Source: Hirundichthys speculiger
Lineage: Eukaryota; Chordata; Actinopteri; Beloniformes; Exocoetidae
Assembly (NCBI GenBank): GCA_018398805.1
Contig: JAGFBZ010000817.1
Location: forward strand, 1,382,001 to 1,446,000
DNA: 64,000 nt
Direction of reading: 5' to 3'
Part shown: one piece after another, positions 24,001-37,334 of the stretch
Numbering within the stretch: position 1 is the first letter of the stretch
Layout: each line of letters opens with the position of its first letter
Translations under genes and position numbers: made by a program
Notes under the pieces: model-generated
The model's database searches: none
Told to the model about the DNA's origin: nothing
The model's input: the letters and a program-made list of their open reading frames with translations, nothing else

Positions 24001-26120
24001 TCTATAAAAACACCTGAGTGTCCGTTCTAGTTGAAGCTGGATTAATGAGGAGCTCAGAAATCAAACCTAATATGTTTTGTTTCATCAATGCCCTCATCCA
24101 GAAATAAAGATTCAGATTAACTGTGCTCCAGTTACATTTTAATGACCACATGTAGACACAAATCAATCAAGCAATCACTTTGCTGCACACTCCGTTTATT
24201 CACAATAGCAACAGTCCACACCCTCAGTGGAGAGAGCACTAAAAGCCAGATGTACAAAGACCTACTGCTTCCTTTCCACACCCCTCATCCATCTGTATCA
24301 CACATATACTGCAATGAAACAATATATTTGTTTAAAATTCTATGAAAATCTTTTAATCACAATCTTGCATTGTAATCACAGCAAGCGATGTTAGAGATGG
24401 CTTGAGGGAAATCAGAAGAAGAGTACAACTAATTATTGAAAACCAACAGATAAAGCCACTGCATAGAAATCTAACAGCCACAAAGATTTCCTCGACCACT
24501 TTAGGTCTTGATCAGCAGTTTAGCAAGGGGGAAAATGATTTGTTTCACATTCAGCAGAAATGTGAGTGAGCTTTTGGGATGTCTGAATTTAAAGATGGCA
24601 GCTTATTGCAGTCATTTTGAGCATATCTGTGTCAGTGAGTGTGCTGACGCAGCTCCCAGGAGATGGAGGGAGATGGTGAGATTTAATCATCTTCTCACAC
24701 ACAGGATCATGGTCGCACACGAGGTGAGGAGACAGGCAGACTGTAAGCAGTACTGTGACAGCACTCAGTCACCATCATATTATACTTTAAATTATTCTGC
24801 TCTTCCCAAGAGAAATGCAACTCTTAACACAATTGCAGTTTTTGTGCTGACCTCTTGAACATAAAAGTTGGTGGCTTCCATGGAAAGAGTAGGACCAATC
24901 AATATTGTACCAGTGTGCAACTTATCTTAGTCAATGTAAATTAAAAGTATCCAGGCCTTTGTGTAAGAGCTAAAAAACTGGAACAGACAGTAGAGCAGCA
25001 TAAATATATAAACTCCAAACTTATGTAGTTTACTTATCTTGCACTCGCAGGGACAACTTGGAAAGATCTTTCTCTTCTGAAAATTGCTTTTCATATTTAA
25101 TCTACTACTAAATATTTATAATTGAGGTAAAAGATCAGAAGATGAATAATTCAGAAGATATTATTTGTCATAATTGTAAGGGCTTAAGACTGCAGAAGGG
25201 TGGAAAATCTCTGGTCATTTTTAAGAAACCTTCCATGGAAAGCTAAGTCAGGGAATATTAAAAGTATTACAACTGATAAAAGCTTCTAAAAAAAACATTA
25301 ATGTAATGCCATGCCCAGATATACAGTTAACTAAACAACTGGAATGTATTTGAGTGTGACGTCCACATGCAACCAAGCACAAAAGAAATCCCAGAACATT
25401 TTCATTTCACCCACTTTGAGGACACGTCCATTGAAGACTTATGTAGATTTGAAATGGCAAAGTATCCCAGAATGTATATTGTTGTGCAAGAATATAGTTG
25501 TTCCATCTTTAAATTTGTGGTTAATTTACAAAACTGGATGGCAATTGAAGTTGGGAAATTGTGTCTGCAAATATAAGATCTTTACTGTTCAAACTCAAAC
25601 ATTTATTCCTTTATTTATGTATTTATTGGAATGTTCCAAATAAGTGTTTGATGAACATTCCTCAACTTTCTCAGTATTTCTTGCCACCTTTCCCAACCTT
25701 CTTTGTCACATGTTGCTGGCATCAAATTCTAAAGTTAATGATTATTTGCAAAAAAACAATAAGGTTTATCAGTTTGAACATTAAATACGTTTTCTTTGTA
25801 GTGTATTCAATTGGATATGGATTGAAAATAATTAGCAAATCATTGTATTCCATTTTCATTTGGGTTCAACACAATTTCCCAACTTCAATGCCATCGGGTT
25901 TTGTATAAAGACAGCATATTTGAAAAGTAGTTGAAGTATGAACTGCCATGTATGCAAGCCCATACTAGGCTATTACTACCACCATGTACCTAGTACTGAG
26001 AAACAGCCAATTTGTATATCTATATAGTATGGATTTACAGGCTAGCTACTTGTTGCTTTTATTGGATGAACTTTAGATTTGATCAACAAATATTTACCAT
26101 AGTAAAATAACTGAAAAAAA
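21091..26120. other. No gene or repeat recognised
   Basis: A 5-kb stretch without recognisable transposons, unusual for this window. ORFs (for example 23469-23852 and 24508-24858, plus strand) have random composition and no motif. Unrecognised exons or conserved non-coding elements could be present but cannot be shown here. Confidence 0.5.
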
Positions 26121-26124
26121 TTAT

Positions 26125-27600
26125 TCAAATTCAAAAGTACTTTATTGATCCCTGAAGATAAATTAAATTGTTGCTGTAGTTTTCATTAAGTCTCTTCAAT
26201 TATAGTTATAGCTAGCAGGAAGGATCTCCTGTAGCATCTGTGTTGCAGCAGATCTGAAGAAGCCTCTGACTGGAGACACTGTTGCTGAATCACTGTGTTG
26301 CAAAGAAGATGTTCAGGGTTGTCCATGACGTTCTTCATTTTATCAAGAATCCTCCTTGGGATCATCAACTCCTGAGGCTCGAGAACAGAGCCGGCCTTCT
26401 TTATCAGTTTGTTCAGTTTCTTTAAGTCACTGATTCTGATGCTGCTCCCCCAATAGATGACTGCAGATGAGACTGCACTCTCCATAACAGACCGACAGAA
26501 AATATGCAACATCTTGCTACAAACACCAAAGGACCTGAGCTTCCTCGAGAAGTCAAGTCTGCTCTGTCCCTTCTTACAAACAGCATCAGTTTTGCATTTC
26601 CAGTCCAATCTGTTGTCCAGGTGAGCACTGAGGTATTTATATCCATCACCTCCAATTCTTATCCCTTGATGGAAATGCTGTTTGACTTGTTCCTAGTCCT
26701 CCTAAAAGCCACAATCATCTCCTTTGTCTTGTTCATATTTAAGATGAGATAACTGTTCCCCCAACATACCACAAAGCGGTCAAAGTATTTCTGCAGATGA
26801 CGGGACTCCGACTGGTACTTGAAGTCTGAGGTGTACAGAGTGAAGAGGAATGGTGAGAGTACTGTGTACTGGGGCTGACACCATCTGGACCAGCAGCCTT
26901 ATTCCAGTTCAGCCTCTCCAGCTGCCTCTTCACCTAAGCGCTAGAGACAGACAAGTGGGTGAAAAGAGCTCCAGATGTGGTTGGAGACAACAATGGTGCA
27001 GCAGCAAGATCCATGACTGAGGTGACACAACTGCAATGTGACAGGGAAGCTGTGGGTCAAAGGAGGGTGGGAAGTCTGTCTGAGGGCAGGAGAGGAAGAT
27101 GCTGAGCTCATCTCTGAACTCAACCTGCTGAAGAATGAGTTCAGTTCATATGCTCTGTTCAGACTTTCATCTATCTGACCCTCCTTTTGGTTGAAGCCTG
27201 TGATCTTCATCCACAACATGACATCTCATACGTTGTTCTGCTGGAGCTTGTTTTTCAGATTTTTCCTGTACACCTTCTTGTTCTATCTAATATTGACTTC
27301 CAGTTCTTTTTGTACTGACCTCTTCTTCTTTTTTTTTTTTCTTGTTGAGAAGCTCTTTCAGGTCACTAGTGATCCAGGGTTTATTATTGGGGAAGCACCT
27401 CACTGTTCTGGTGGAGATGGTGTTGTCCACACAGAAGTTAATATAGACAGTAACACACTCAGCCAAGGCGCTGATGTCATCTCCACGTGGCTTCTAGGTT
27501 GCCTCTGGACGATTGGTTTGTAGGTGGAGGAGAGGTGCAGTAGTACTTGTAGTATTTGTGTGCTCAAATATTGTGGCTTAAATGATTGTGGTATCATGTG
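26125..27600 (-). mobile_element. CR1/L2/Rex1-like LINE, broken reverse transcriptase
   Basis: Minus strand, 5' to 3' from about 27.6 kb downward. A linker region (LWMKITGFNQKEGQIDESLN, 27145-27220) is followed by an RT start (LERLNWNKAAGPDGVSP, near 26880-26925). Then an internal deletion, and the post-RT region (CKKGQSRLDFSRKLRSFGV, then KKLNKLIKKAGSVLEP) at 26186-26608. The 3' end at 26125-26160 has the GGGATCAATAAAGTA-type tail. Frameshifts and the loss of most RT motifs, including the FADD catalytic block, make it dead. Confidence 0.85.
26186..26608 (-). pseudogene. LINE RT C-terminal remnant
   Basis: This 140-codon open segment covers the thumb/connection region downstream of the catalytic palm. 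It shows KKGQSRL, 'WGSSIRISDLKKLNKLIKKA' and a RRSFLLAITI end like the conserved RxSFLPxAI terminus of these LINEs. No catalytic residues are included. It is the best preserved part of the element. Confidence 0.8.
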
Positions 27601-29783
27601 CAGGTTTCTTCAAATTTTATGTGCACGTGACAGAGGAATGCAAAGGCTACAAATTCATCCGGTCTGAATTCTAACTGAATTTGCATTAAAGCTGGTTATT
27701 TGAGTAAGTTTGAGATGAAAGACATTTTCCAACTACTTTTAACGTTATAGTTAAAGGCTAACTTGAACTTGTACTAGAAATGTACTTTAGAAAAATGTCC
27801 ACGCATTTCCATGAATACTCATGTACAGTTTAAATCTATGTAAATTCTCAAATTTTAGCAACCTCATGTGAGCTTTCTACATTAAAAATAAAAGTCCCCC
27901 TTAATTATATATTAAAGCCTTTACCCAAAAAAAAAAAGAAAAAAAAAATCAGTCTTTGCATTTTAAACATCACAGAAAATCCACTGTTCAATTACAAATC
28001 ACAATTAACATGAAGGCGCAATCAGAAATGGTATATTTTGTTCCACTTGACATATACAGTAGCAAGGCAATGTGAACACTTCCACCTGGCAGTCAACATA
28101 CAGAAAAGCCAAAGTGATGAATGATTTATACAACCTATATACAAGCACGGGCCACATTAAAAATGCAGAGGAAGAGTATAATCTTGGTTTTGAAAATGAC
28201 CTACATAGGCACAATGAGTATGTATGTGTTTACACAGTGTTGAGAGCCGCCTAGAGCTTTAATATTCTACAACATTGTGAGAGTGAAAATATCAATTCAA
28301 AAGTGTATTAGGTCAAGTATGTTTCTCAAATCAAATAATTTACATGCTTTAACCTGTGTGTAGAATGTTTATTTTGTGTTCTGACCTGAAATCAACCATC
28401 AACTTTCATAACATCAATGAGGCTTTTCAGTTAGAACAATATGCCAGTCGTAGCTAAATAGAAATGTCAGCCATTATCAGCAGAAGTTCTTTCAAAACAC
28501 CTCAAGATCTCTGCTGTTTCTTTCATTTTATGAGTGCGTAAGAATAGATCAAAACTGACACTGTGCTGACCTTTTGGTGCTGAACATCTTCACAGCGTCT
28601 TCTTTCTCTTGCAAAGAGGCTTGGGAGGTCTCGGTTTGATGTTACCTTTTTAGACCTGCAGGAAGCACACAACACACACACACAAACACACATACACAAA
28701 AAAAAAAAAAGAGGCAGGGGACACAAAGAGAAAATGGTGAGATTTTCAGTATCACAGTGAGATGTCTGAATGCTTTGACCGGGCTGACCTCAAGAGCCTT
28801 CATGAGCTAGACCGACCAGCTGAGTGATTCAAACTGACTGGCAGGAGGCAACAAGCTGAGCCCAACTCCGCCAACACCACAAACACGGTGCTTGGAGTCA
28901 AATGGCAGTTTTAATCATTATTCTACCTACCTCGCCTCTCCAGCAACTATTTAAAACAAAATATAATTAAGGCTGAATATCAACTGCAACAATGAGGAAT
29001 AATTAAAATGTAATTTAAAAAGAGGAACAATATATCTGCTTGTGCAGGCAAACATGTCACATGTAAGCAATTAGGTAGCACATTCGCTAAATGATTAAAT
29101 CCCAAAACTCGGCCTCCTTCTTTCATCTCTGCTACACCCACCACATTGTTTAATGGCTGGGAGTTGGCCTCTGTTCATTTATGTAAAGGTTATCAGGCAC
29201 CACGGAGGAGGAGCTGAGGTAAAAGAAGATAGGCTTCAATAATTAATGCAGAGGTCTACACAGGCCTCACTTCTCACCCTCTCCTGACTGTAATGAGATG
29301 AGTGGAGGGCTGGAGGGGAGGGAGGGTAAAGTAAGGAGAATGGCTTGATTAAAGCATCCACCTCAACATCACCTGCCATCACTCCCACCCCTTCCACCAG
29401 TTAGGCGCACAAGCATTTATGCACTTGCATACCATCTTATTTATAACACGTGTAGACCAATTCATCACCATTACGCACTGGCAGGGAGCACAGCGAAGCC
29501 AAATAAGTGAACTCAAAGTTTAAAATAGTATGAGACTGGAAGCATCTGATGATCGCTGCATGAATATTAAGTTCCTCAAGCAACTGAAACTCAAATGCCT
29601 GCCAAATTCCTGGCTTCCATAATGCACAAAAAGTAACGAACGCCAAAATCAGGCACAAAACATAGATTAGTCTGATTTCATCATTTCATGTTTCACAGCA
29701 TCAACTTGCAAACTGCAACATTTAAGATTCCAGGAAATTAAAACTGATTACCTTGAGAGCAAAACTTTCAGGAGTTGCATTCA
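27601..29783. other. No gene recognised
   Basis: AT-rich non-coding sequence with poly-A runs near 27930 and an AC-rich microsatellite followed by poly-A at about 28664-28710. A minus-strand segment near 28590-28680 sits between splice-like signals but has no consistent coding frame. Confidence 0.45.
28664..28710. repeat. Imperfect (AC)n and A-tract
   Basis: AC repeats with single-base interruptions followed directly by a run of A. Confidence 0.9.
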
Positions 29784-30190
29784 CTAGGCAATGTAAACTT
29801 TAGTTTCAGCTGCTCCCTGTTCAGGGTCGCTACTGCGGTGTAGGTTCAACAAGTTGTTGGAAACATTCCAGAGAGATTTTGGTATATATAGACATAATAG
29901 CATCAAAGACTTGCTGCAGATTTGTCGGCTGCACATCAGTGATGCAAATCTCCCGTTCCACCACATCTCCAAGGTGCTCTATGGATTGAGATCTGGTGAC
30001 TGCGGAGACCACTGGAATACAATCAACTCATTGTCATATTAAAGAAACAAGTTTGAGCTGATTAGAGCTTTGTGATATGGTTCATTACTGTGCTGGAAGT
30101 AGCATTAGTAGATGGCACACTGTGATCATAACGGGATGGACATTCAGAGCATGCTCAATTGATACTAAAAGGGCCACAATGTAGTCTTTG
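29784..30190 (-). mobile_element. Tc1-like transposon fragment, transposase C-terminus
   Basis: The minus-strand frame at 29830-30012 reads 'SQSIEHLGDVVEREICITDV' then 'QPTNLQQVFDAIMSIYTKIS', the C-terminal part of a Tc1 transposase (PIEHLWDVVERE...), just after the third catalytic acidic residue. Sequence at 30040-30180 corresponds to the preceding part of the same element, with stops. The inverted repeats and N-terminal half are absent. At the lower edge, 29800-29845 carries a short piece of another dispersed repeat, also seen at 55300-55460. Confidence 0.75.
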
Positions 30191-30249
30191 CTGTATAAAA
30201 AAGGCAAAACATCCACATCACATCCAACATCATTGCAGGGCTTAATGGC

Positions 30250-31527
30250 TTGGGGAAGACATCCAATTGTGATTTTTTGAACAGGTGGAGAAAGCAGTGC
30301 TTCACCAACACTGTGTACAGTGAGGGTGGGGTGACGTTGACCTCAACTGGGAATGTTGCTCAGCAGTGGAAGGAATATTTAGATGATCTTTTCGATCCCA
30401 CCAACATCTTCCACAAAAGCTGAGTCCGTGGACTCTGAAGCGGGCCTCACCCCAAGGTGGCAAGGCCCCTGAGATGGACAAGGTCTTCCCTGAGTTCCTT
30501 ATAACTGGACATTGCAGGGCTTTCTTGGTTGACACACCTTTGCAACACTGCGTAGACATCAGGGACAGTGCCTCTGGTTTGGGAGACTAGGGTGGTAGTT
30601 TCTAAGTTTTTAAGAAGGGGGACCAGCAGGTGTGTTCCAATTAAGGGAGAGTTGAATTATACTCCTGAGTCTCCCTGACAAGGTCTATGTAGGGGTGATG
30701 AAGACAGTTTGATCAATAGTCAAACTTCAGATTTCAGAGGAGCAATGTAGGTTATGTCCTGGCCATGGAACACTGGACCAGCTCTTTATCCTCACTAGGA
30801 TTCTGGAGGGAGAATGGGAGTATGTCCAACAAATTTACATGCTTTTTGTGGACTTGGAAAAAGCAACTTGTTGTGTCCCTTAGGGCATTGTGTGAAGAGT
30901 GTCCTGGGAGTATGAGATACTGGGTCTGTAAGCTGCATTTAAGTATCTCCAGCTCTTATTCACAAGTGGGGCGAGAATGGAGCAGGAGATTGATGGGCGA
31001 ACAGATGTAGCGTCTGCAGTAATGAGGACTGGTCTGTTGTGGTGGCGAGAAAGATGAACCAAAAGGCATAGCTCCCTGTTTAGTGGTTGATCCCCATTTC
31101 TGCCCTTACCTATGGTCATGAACTGTGGGCAGTGACTGAAAGAACACAATTCTGGTATAAGTGTCTGAAATTAATTTCCAACATAGGGCAACTGGACTAT
31201 CCCTTAAATATGGGGTTAAAGTCCTGTCATTCAGGAGTGATTGGGTCCAGGTGAGTCTCCTCCACATCAAGAGGAGCCAGTTGAGGTGAATCAGGCATGT
31301 GGTTAGGATTTTGCCTGAACGTATCCCTGGGGAGGTGTTTCAGGCATATCCTACTGGGAGGATGCTCAGGAGCAGACCCAAAACACCCTGGAGAGATAAC
31401 TCAGCTGCCTTAGTATTCCCCTTGAAGTTGAGAGGGGGTGGCTGGGGACCAGGAGGTCTGGACCTCCCTACTTAGGCTGCTGCTCATGTGACCCAAACTT
31501 GGATAGGTAGTGGTAGATAGATGGATA
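30250..31527 (+). mobile_element. RTE-type (Rex3-like) LINE, decayed
   Basis: The plus strand, read across several frames, gives ordered RTE reverse-transcriptase pieces: a GLSWLTHLCN patch near 30510, FKKGD near 30615, 'RILEGEWEYVQQIYMLFVDL' with an EKA start near 30800-30860, then after a deletion 'REIDGRTDVASAVMRTGLLW'-like sequence near 30980-31040. The downstream 'LTYGHELWAVTERT' block lies near 31105-31145 and a C-terminal VAGDQEVWTSLLRLL block near 31440-31480. It ends in GATAGATGGATA repeats, the tail type of RTE/Rex3. Many stops; 5' truncated. Confidence 0.85.
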
Positions 31528-31734
31528 TTGCCATTAGATCTGTAATCATCAAACTCACATTAACTCTTCAACTTACTTTAGATTTCTAGCATGTTGGAAG
31601 ACACATTTATCTTTGTTGTACACAGAAAAATATGGGGTTTGTACATGGCAACCTAAATCATTGTCAATAAAGCACAAGAAATCTGTTGTGGTCTAAAATT
31701 CCACATTTTTCAGCCCCACCGCAATTTTTTCATA

Positions 31735-33084
31735 CAGCCCCAATTTCAAAATAGTTGGTAGGCTGTGCCAAATATTAATAAAACAATGCAACAATTAGTC
31801 AATCTCATAAACCCATATTTTATTCCCAATAGAACATAAACAACACATTGGATGTTGAAATTGAGATATTTTACCATTTCATGGAAAATATTAGCTCATT
31901 AATTAATTGTCAACAGGTCAGTAACTTGACCGGGTATAAAAGGAGAATTTCAGAGAAGCAGAACCTCAGATGTACAGAGGTTCACCAATCTGCAACAAAC
32001 TGCATCTAAATATTGTGAAAAAATTTCAGAAAAATGTGCAATGTTAAATTGTAAAGACTTTGAAGATCGCACCATTTGCAGTACATAATATCATAAAAAG
32101 ATTCAGAGATTTAGGAGGAGTGTCTGTGCCTGAAGGGACGAGGGCCGAAGGTAGAACTGGATGCACGTCATCTTCAGGCCCTCAGGCAGCACTGGATTAA
32201 AAACAGACATTATTCTCTACTGGAACATCACTGCATGGGCTCAGGAACACTTCCAGAAATCATGGTCTGTGAAGACAATTTGCTGTACAATCCACAAATG
32301 CAAGTTAAAACTGTATTACGTAAAGAAGAAGCCAAACGTGAACATGATCCAGAAACGCCACCATCTTCTCTGGACCAAAGCTAATCTAAAATGGTCTGAG
32401 ACAAAATGGAAAACTCTTCTGTGGTCTGATGAATCAAAATTTGAAATTTGTTTTGGAAACCATGGACGCCTTGTCCTGTGGACTAAAGAGGAAACAGACC
32501 ATCCAGCTTGTTATCATCAGACAGATCAAGTCCTGCATCTCTGATGATATGAGGTTGCATTAGTGTCTATATTGTGCGCATCTTACACATCTGGAAAGGC
32601 ATCATCAATGCTGAAGAGTACTTAGAGGTTTTAGAGCAACATTTCCTCCCATCCAGATGATGTCTTTTAGGTAAAGCCCTGCATATTTCAGCAAGACAAT
32701 GCTAAACCACATACTGCATTCATCACAACAGAAGGGCTTCACAGGAGAACAGTCTGGCTGCTAAACTGGTCTGTCTGCAGTCCAGATCTTTTACCAGTTG
32801 AAAACATGTGGCACATCATAAAATGAAAAATTCACCAACAAAAGGCCTACACAATGGTAAATATTAGTGCGTTCCAATTTTTGTACAGTTCTGTTGCTGC
32901 TATTAGGAGTCAAAATTAGCTAATATTTTCCATAAAATGGTAAAATGTTTCAGTTTCAACATCTGATATGTTCTTTATGCTCTACTGTGAATAAAATGTG
33001 GGTTTATGAGATTTACAAGTCATTAAATTTTGCTTTTATTTATGTTTTACACAGTGTGCCAACTAGTTTTTGGAATTGAGGTTG
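31735..33084 (+). mobile_element. Tc1-like transposon, full length but decayed
   Basis: Flanked by TA (31733-31734 and 33085-33086). Left end CAGCCCCAATTTCAAAAT pairs with the complement of the right end (CAACCTCAATTCCAAAAA), and inverted similarity continues for about 200 bp, including the AACATAAACAACACA region. At 1350 bp plus it has the size of an intact element. It belongs to a different Tc1 lineage from the copy at 15.8 kb, though the ends are related. Confidence 0.88.
32150..32870 (+). pseudogene. Tc1 transposase, frameshifted
   Basis: The longest open part (32161-32544) includes 'LLWSDESKFEICFGNHGRLV' followed by LWTKEE and HPACY, the region of the second catalytic aspartate (LWSDES) of Tc1 transposases. 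Downstream frames give a HIWKGIINAEEYLEVLEQH block and an NAKPHT-equivalent with changes. Several stops follow, so no active enzyme is made. Confidence 0.8.
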
Positions 33085-33949
33085 TACATTCTTTAGACAA
33101 TTGCAGAAAGCTATATATCTTAGAAGGAATGACATCTCTTATCAAGAGTTCTTCTACAAATTATGTTGCCTGTATTTTCTCTCTCACCTGTCCCTGCCCA
33201 GTGTGAAAGAGGAGTTTGCTTTAAGTAATTTGTGTCTGCAACTCTAACCCCTAAACCCATAATGAACTGGAATTTAAACAAATATTTAATTACTTCCATC
33301 TAATTCACTTCATCCTTTGGATTTTCCAGTAACAGAAAAATGTCCTGTAACTTGCTGGAGAAACTGCAAAACCCAATTTGTGCTTATATAACAGATGGTC
33401 AAACAAAAATTGAAATAACTTTTTTTGTAGTTCATTATAGCTCTCAGAAAGAAAACTGGAATAAAAGTCAAAGCTTTAAGAGCACCAACAATATGAATTA
33501 ACTAATAAATATGTAATCAGTCTTTTCCTTTTCCAGTTTAGCGTGTTAAAATGCCATTAGTTTAAAGCATACAATAAAAGCACAAATATCCTTAACATGC
33601 ATAACATATATACAAGCAGATTTCAATTTATTTCTACTGTTAAGATGCTATGGTCCATACCCTTCAATGCTACCTTCAATACAACTGTTAAGTCAAACCT
33701 TAGAGCATGTTGGTTCACTTAGTCTCTTGCTTCCTTACTGGACTGCCAATCAAGCAAACAGGAATACACCATCCACATGAAGAGAAACAACAGAGACCAC
33801 CGCTGATGTAAGCCGATATTTTTCCCTCCTTTATCTTTTTCAGTTTAGAGTAAATATATTAAGACACCAAGCAGCTGTATTTTCGGACAGACTTTAACAT
33901 GTCACCTCATGGCAACGCCACTGAAGAATTTAGGATATCAGAGGTGTCG

Positions 33950-34142
33950 TTAGAAACCATGAATGGTTTCACTACAGAACAGGAGAGATTTAAGAGGTCT
34001 TTTGTTCCTGCAGCAATTAGACTTTTTAAGTCTTCTTTTTAATTGTTTCCATTCTGTTTAAATTATTATTAATTGTGTTATTGATGAGCTGATGAGATTT
34101 TGAATTTCCACCTTAGGGAATGAATAAAGTACATCTAATCTA
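33950..34142 (+). mobile_element. LINE 3' end fragment
   Basis: The plus-strand frame ends '...ERFKRSFVPAAIRLFKSSF' then stop, the conserved C-terminus of CR1/L2/Rex1-like ORF2 proteins. About 100 bp of 3' UTR follow, closing in GGGAATGAATAAAGTACATCTAATCTAA, quoted here as GAATAAAGTACATCTAATCT. Severely 5' truncated. Confidence 0.7.
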
Positions 34143-34778
34143 AATTTCATGCAAAGCCAAACATCAGCTGGGGTAGCAATGTGAAGGAAGAAACAAAATG
34201 AGATGCATCACTTTTATTCTAAGCTGAGAGAAGAGGAGAGATTTGGAAGGAAAGGCATTTTAACAATTAGCAGACACACTGGTGGATGTAACACCTTAAA
34301 GTTCCACGCCATTATAGCAGCAGGGGTATACGAGTTAGATGGGAAATGCCTCACGATAATAGGGAACAGGTATATACATTGAGAAGGCCAATAATTAAAA
34401 GGTTTCATTTCATTCAAATAATTAATTAATCCAATATGAGAGAAAATTAGGAGACGAGGGAGCAGATATAATTTCAGAGTAAAACAGCTCCCAGTTGCAT
34501 TGCTGTTAAATGTGACTCATCCTTCTATTTGTACCAGTGTGAAGAGTTTTAAAATGATTAGAGAGCACATCTGCAAATCCGGTATTCCCTTCTCAAAATA
34601 TTAAACCTTCAAGCTTCCATGGATGCATACTAAACTAAAATGAAACTAAGAACACACAATGAGGCCAGTCTCAGCTGCTAGTGAGCTAAAGTTAGTGTTT
34701 CTTCATCTTCATCCAATTTTCTCCAAATATCAGAAATGCAAAGACCAGTTCCACTTTATTGGTTTACTAATGTTAGGA

Positions 34779-34784
<6 letters not shown>

Positions 34785-34813
<29 letters not shown>
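34785..34813. repeat. Poly-A tract (29 A)
   Basis: Uninterrupted run of A. No retroposed gene was recognised upstream of it. Confidence 0.95.
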
Positions 34814-34815
<2 letters not shown>

Positions 34816-34819
34816 CAAA

Positions 34820-35695
34820 AATATTGCTAAGGAAAAATTCAATACAGAGATATCTCGATATTGAGATTCTTTTTAGCTACAACAAAACTGGTGTTACAAA
34901 TATACAAGCAAGTGCACTTTTATTGACATCAGCTTTACACAATGCCAACTGTATCTATATTAAGTCTGATTGGTTTGCAGACCAAAGTAACTTAAACATA
35001 CTGTTTAATTATAGTTTTCCAAATGGTTTTATCCATATTTTGTAGTTTAAGCATACACGGAGCCCCTAACGGCAAAGCTGAAACCACAGACCCTGATCAT
35101 AAAAGAAATCGATGGTTATATACACCTTAGCACTAATTCATTTTTTTTTGGATTATCCAATTCGCTTCACATCCCCCAAGTCCAGGAAAAAACACCAGAG
35201 ACATGCACTTCCTGATGATACGAGTGAGCCTCGTCACCTTCTGTCTCAGCGCTAAAAGACTTGTTTGAGGATGTTTTTCCTGCTGAGCTTCATTAAGCCT
35301 GCCTTGTGTTTCAGCTTAATTGTCTCTGGTCATGCAGAGCATTCTGACAAACTCCATCAGCATCCAAGCATGTAATGGACCAAGGCAAGTCCCTCAAACT
35401 GACAGCAGGACAGCAGGTATTGCTGGTGCTCGGTCTGCTCCTCAGTCTAAAATGGTAAAACAACAATGGCAGAGGACTGTTGTGTAAAGCCAAATGCAGG
35501 CAGCTTTTAACTTAAGGCTGACAGAGTCATTTAACTGAGAATAAAGATGAGCTAAGCATGAAGAGAATGCAGAGCAATGTCAGAGCCAAAACGTAAACAT
35601 ATCAAGCCAGATACTGTGTATTATGATTATACATAATATAGCCCATATAAGCTGTATTTATAAAGGTGATGGACTTTATGAAAGTGAATATTTGC
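34820..35695. other. No gene recognised
   Basis: Non-coding sequence without recognised repeats. Confidence 0.5.
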
Positions 35696-36300
35696 TAGGG
35701 ATGCACGATAACTGTTTTTTTTTTAAAACCGATACAGATAACCGATAACTTTCAGCTCCTAACGGCCGATACCAATAACCGGTAACACACACATATACCT
35801 AAGATCATTACATCAATACCATGAACAAAATCAAAAATAGTTTGGACTCTTTAAATGAACAGATATTTATTTTTTCTATTGAAAAACTACTGGCAAGCCT
35901 CTCAAACATTTTTGTAAAGCTATCAAACAAACCTATTTGATATCTCAGATCAACTTAAATAGGTGCATTACTTGCTGATATAAAAAAAAAATAAAAGGCT
36001 CCTTGAACTGATGGAAATACATGTATCAAAATTACAAACTGAAAAGGATTTACATTTAAAAGGATTTTGACTTGTGGTTCCATTTAAATTAATACCTTTA
36101 ATTAAAGTAAATGAGGTTCAGTGATTTTTTTGTTTTTTTTATCTCATGGAAGCTTTAGATGAGAGAGATGAGGGAGAGGAGAGGGGAGGGGAGATTGCTG
36201 CTGGCTTGCGCACGTTAGCATTAGCTCGTGTTAGCGCGATTTCAAAACTCCATGGAAGCGATTGTTACTTTGTAGGTGGCTGATCAGGTTTGACGTATTA
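35696..36300 (-). mobile_element. BED-type hAT element, truncated
   Basis: Starts TAGGGATGCACGATAACTG after a C, with repeated CCGATA(A/C) motifs that it shares almost base for base with 43953-44050. Near 36200-36300 the minus strand has an FNTSNLISHLQ-like patch, the histidine part of a BED zinc finger found at the N-terminus of many hAT transposases. No right-hand inverted terminus was found. Confidence 0.6.
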
Positions 36301-36586
36301 AAGCTTGTGCTTGTGCTTCCCTCCTCGTAAAATTCGCTTGGAGCATTCGTCACTGAATACAGAAGAGAATGCTACATTAAAAAGCTCTCCAAGATTTCTG
36401 GTAACATGAATACAGATACAGTCATGGCAGGATAACTCATTTTGAAGCTTTCCTCCATGTGACTGATGCACTGGACTGCACAATAATCCAGATAAACAGT
36501 TGTCCTCATCCCCTGATACGGTACCATTGCGTGGGTCATTTAGTACTGGGCTGCAGAGAAAAAAATAAATGACTTCCATTAATGGT

Positions 36587-36884
36587 TTGATTTATTATCC
36601 GAGTCTAAATAATGTTTTATTTGAAAAATGACCAGATTCTCTCCTTTACATCCATCTAAGACTTACTATTGACACATGGCAAGACTTTAAGACCCGTGTC
36701 TCGGTCACATGATACGTTTAAACCCCCAAGCTGGCAAAAATATTTCGAAAATACCACAGATTTTATGCTGGTCATATCCATTTATTTTGTTGTATTTATC
36801 TGCGACACATTTTATAGACTGGTCCATGAAAATATTGCCTCACATTAAACCGGTCTGTGGTGCAAAAATGGTTGGGGGCCACTG
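36587..36884. mobile_element. Internally deleted Charlie-like hAT element
   Basis: The first part (GAAAAATGACC(A/G)GATTCTCTC, then TCGGTCAC) matches the 5' UTR of the hAT at 10139 (10255-10300). It joins directly to a 3' end reading AAACCGGTCTGTGGTGC then GGTTGGGGGCCACTG. The 5' inverted repeat is missing. Confidence 0.65.
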
Positions 36885-37334
36885 CAGATATAACATCCCT
36901 CAGGGCACATGTAGGTGACTTTGTGAACAAGAAAATATGATTCACAGTTGCTGTTACCTTCATAAATGCATTACATGCATTAAATTACCTTAACAGGCAT
37001 ATTATAGCATATTGTTCAAATTTGAAGAAGAAAAAAAGGGTTTTCCATGTTTTATGTTTAGGATACCTTTTCTTTCCTTTTTTCTTTACATTTTTGGTGT
37101 TTGGTCTTCACGTCCTGGCTTCATGTGCAGTTGATTACGCGAGGATGAATATTAACACCTACTTTCTCAGACATTCTGGATTTCTTGATTCTACTTTCAT
37201 GCAATATCCCTCAGATCTCAAAATTTGGAAAGTAGAACCTAAGATGAACAACAACATGCCATATTACATTGTTATTTATAAAATTAAGCTAAAACACTCA
37301 GTATGTGACATAATTTTATGTATGATATCATCAG

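Noticed and set aside
28590..28690. Minus-strand segment between CTGCAG and a GTCAGC donor as a possible exon
   Set aside because: All three frames give unrelated low-evidence peptides and the donor is poor.
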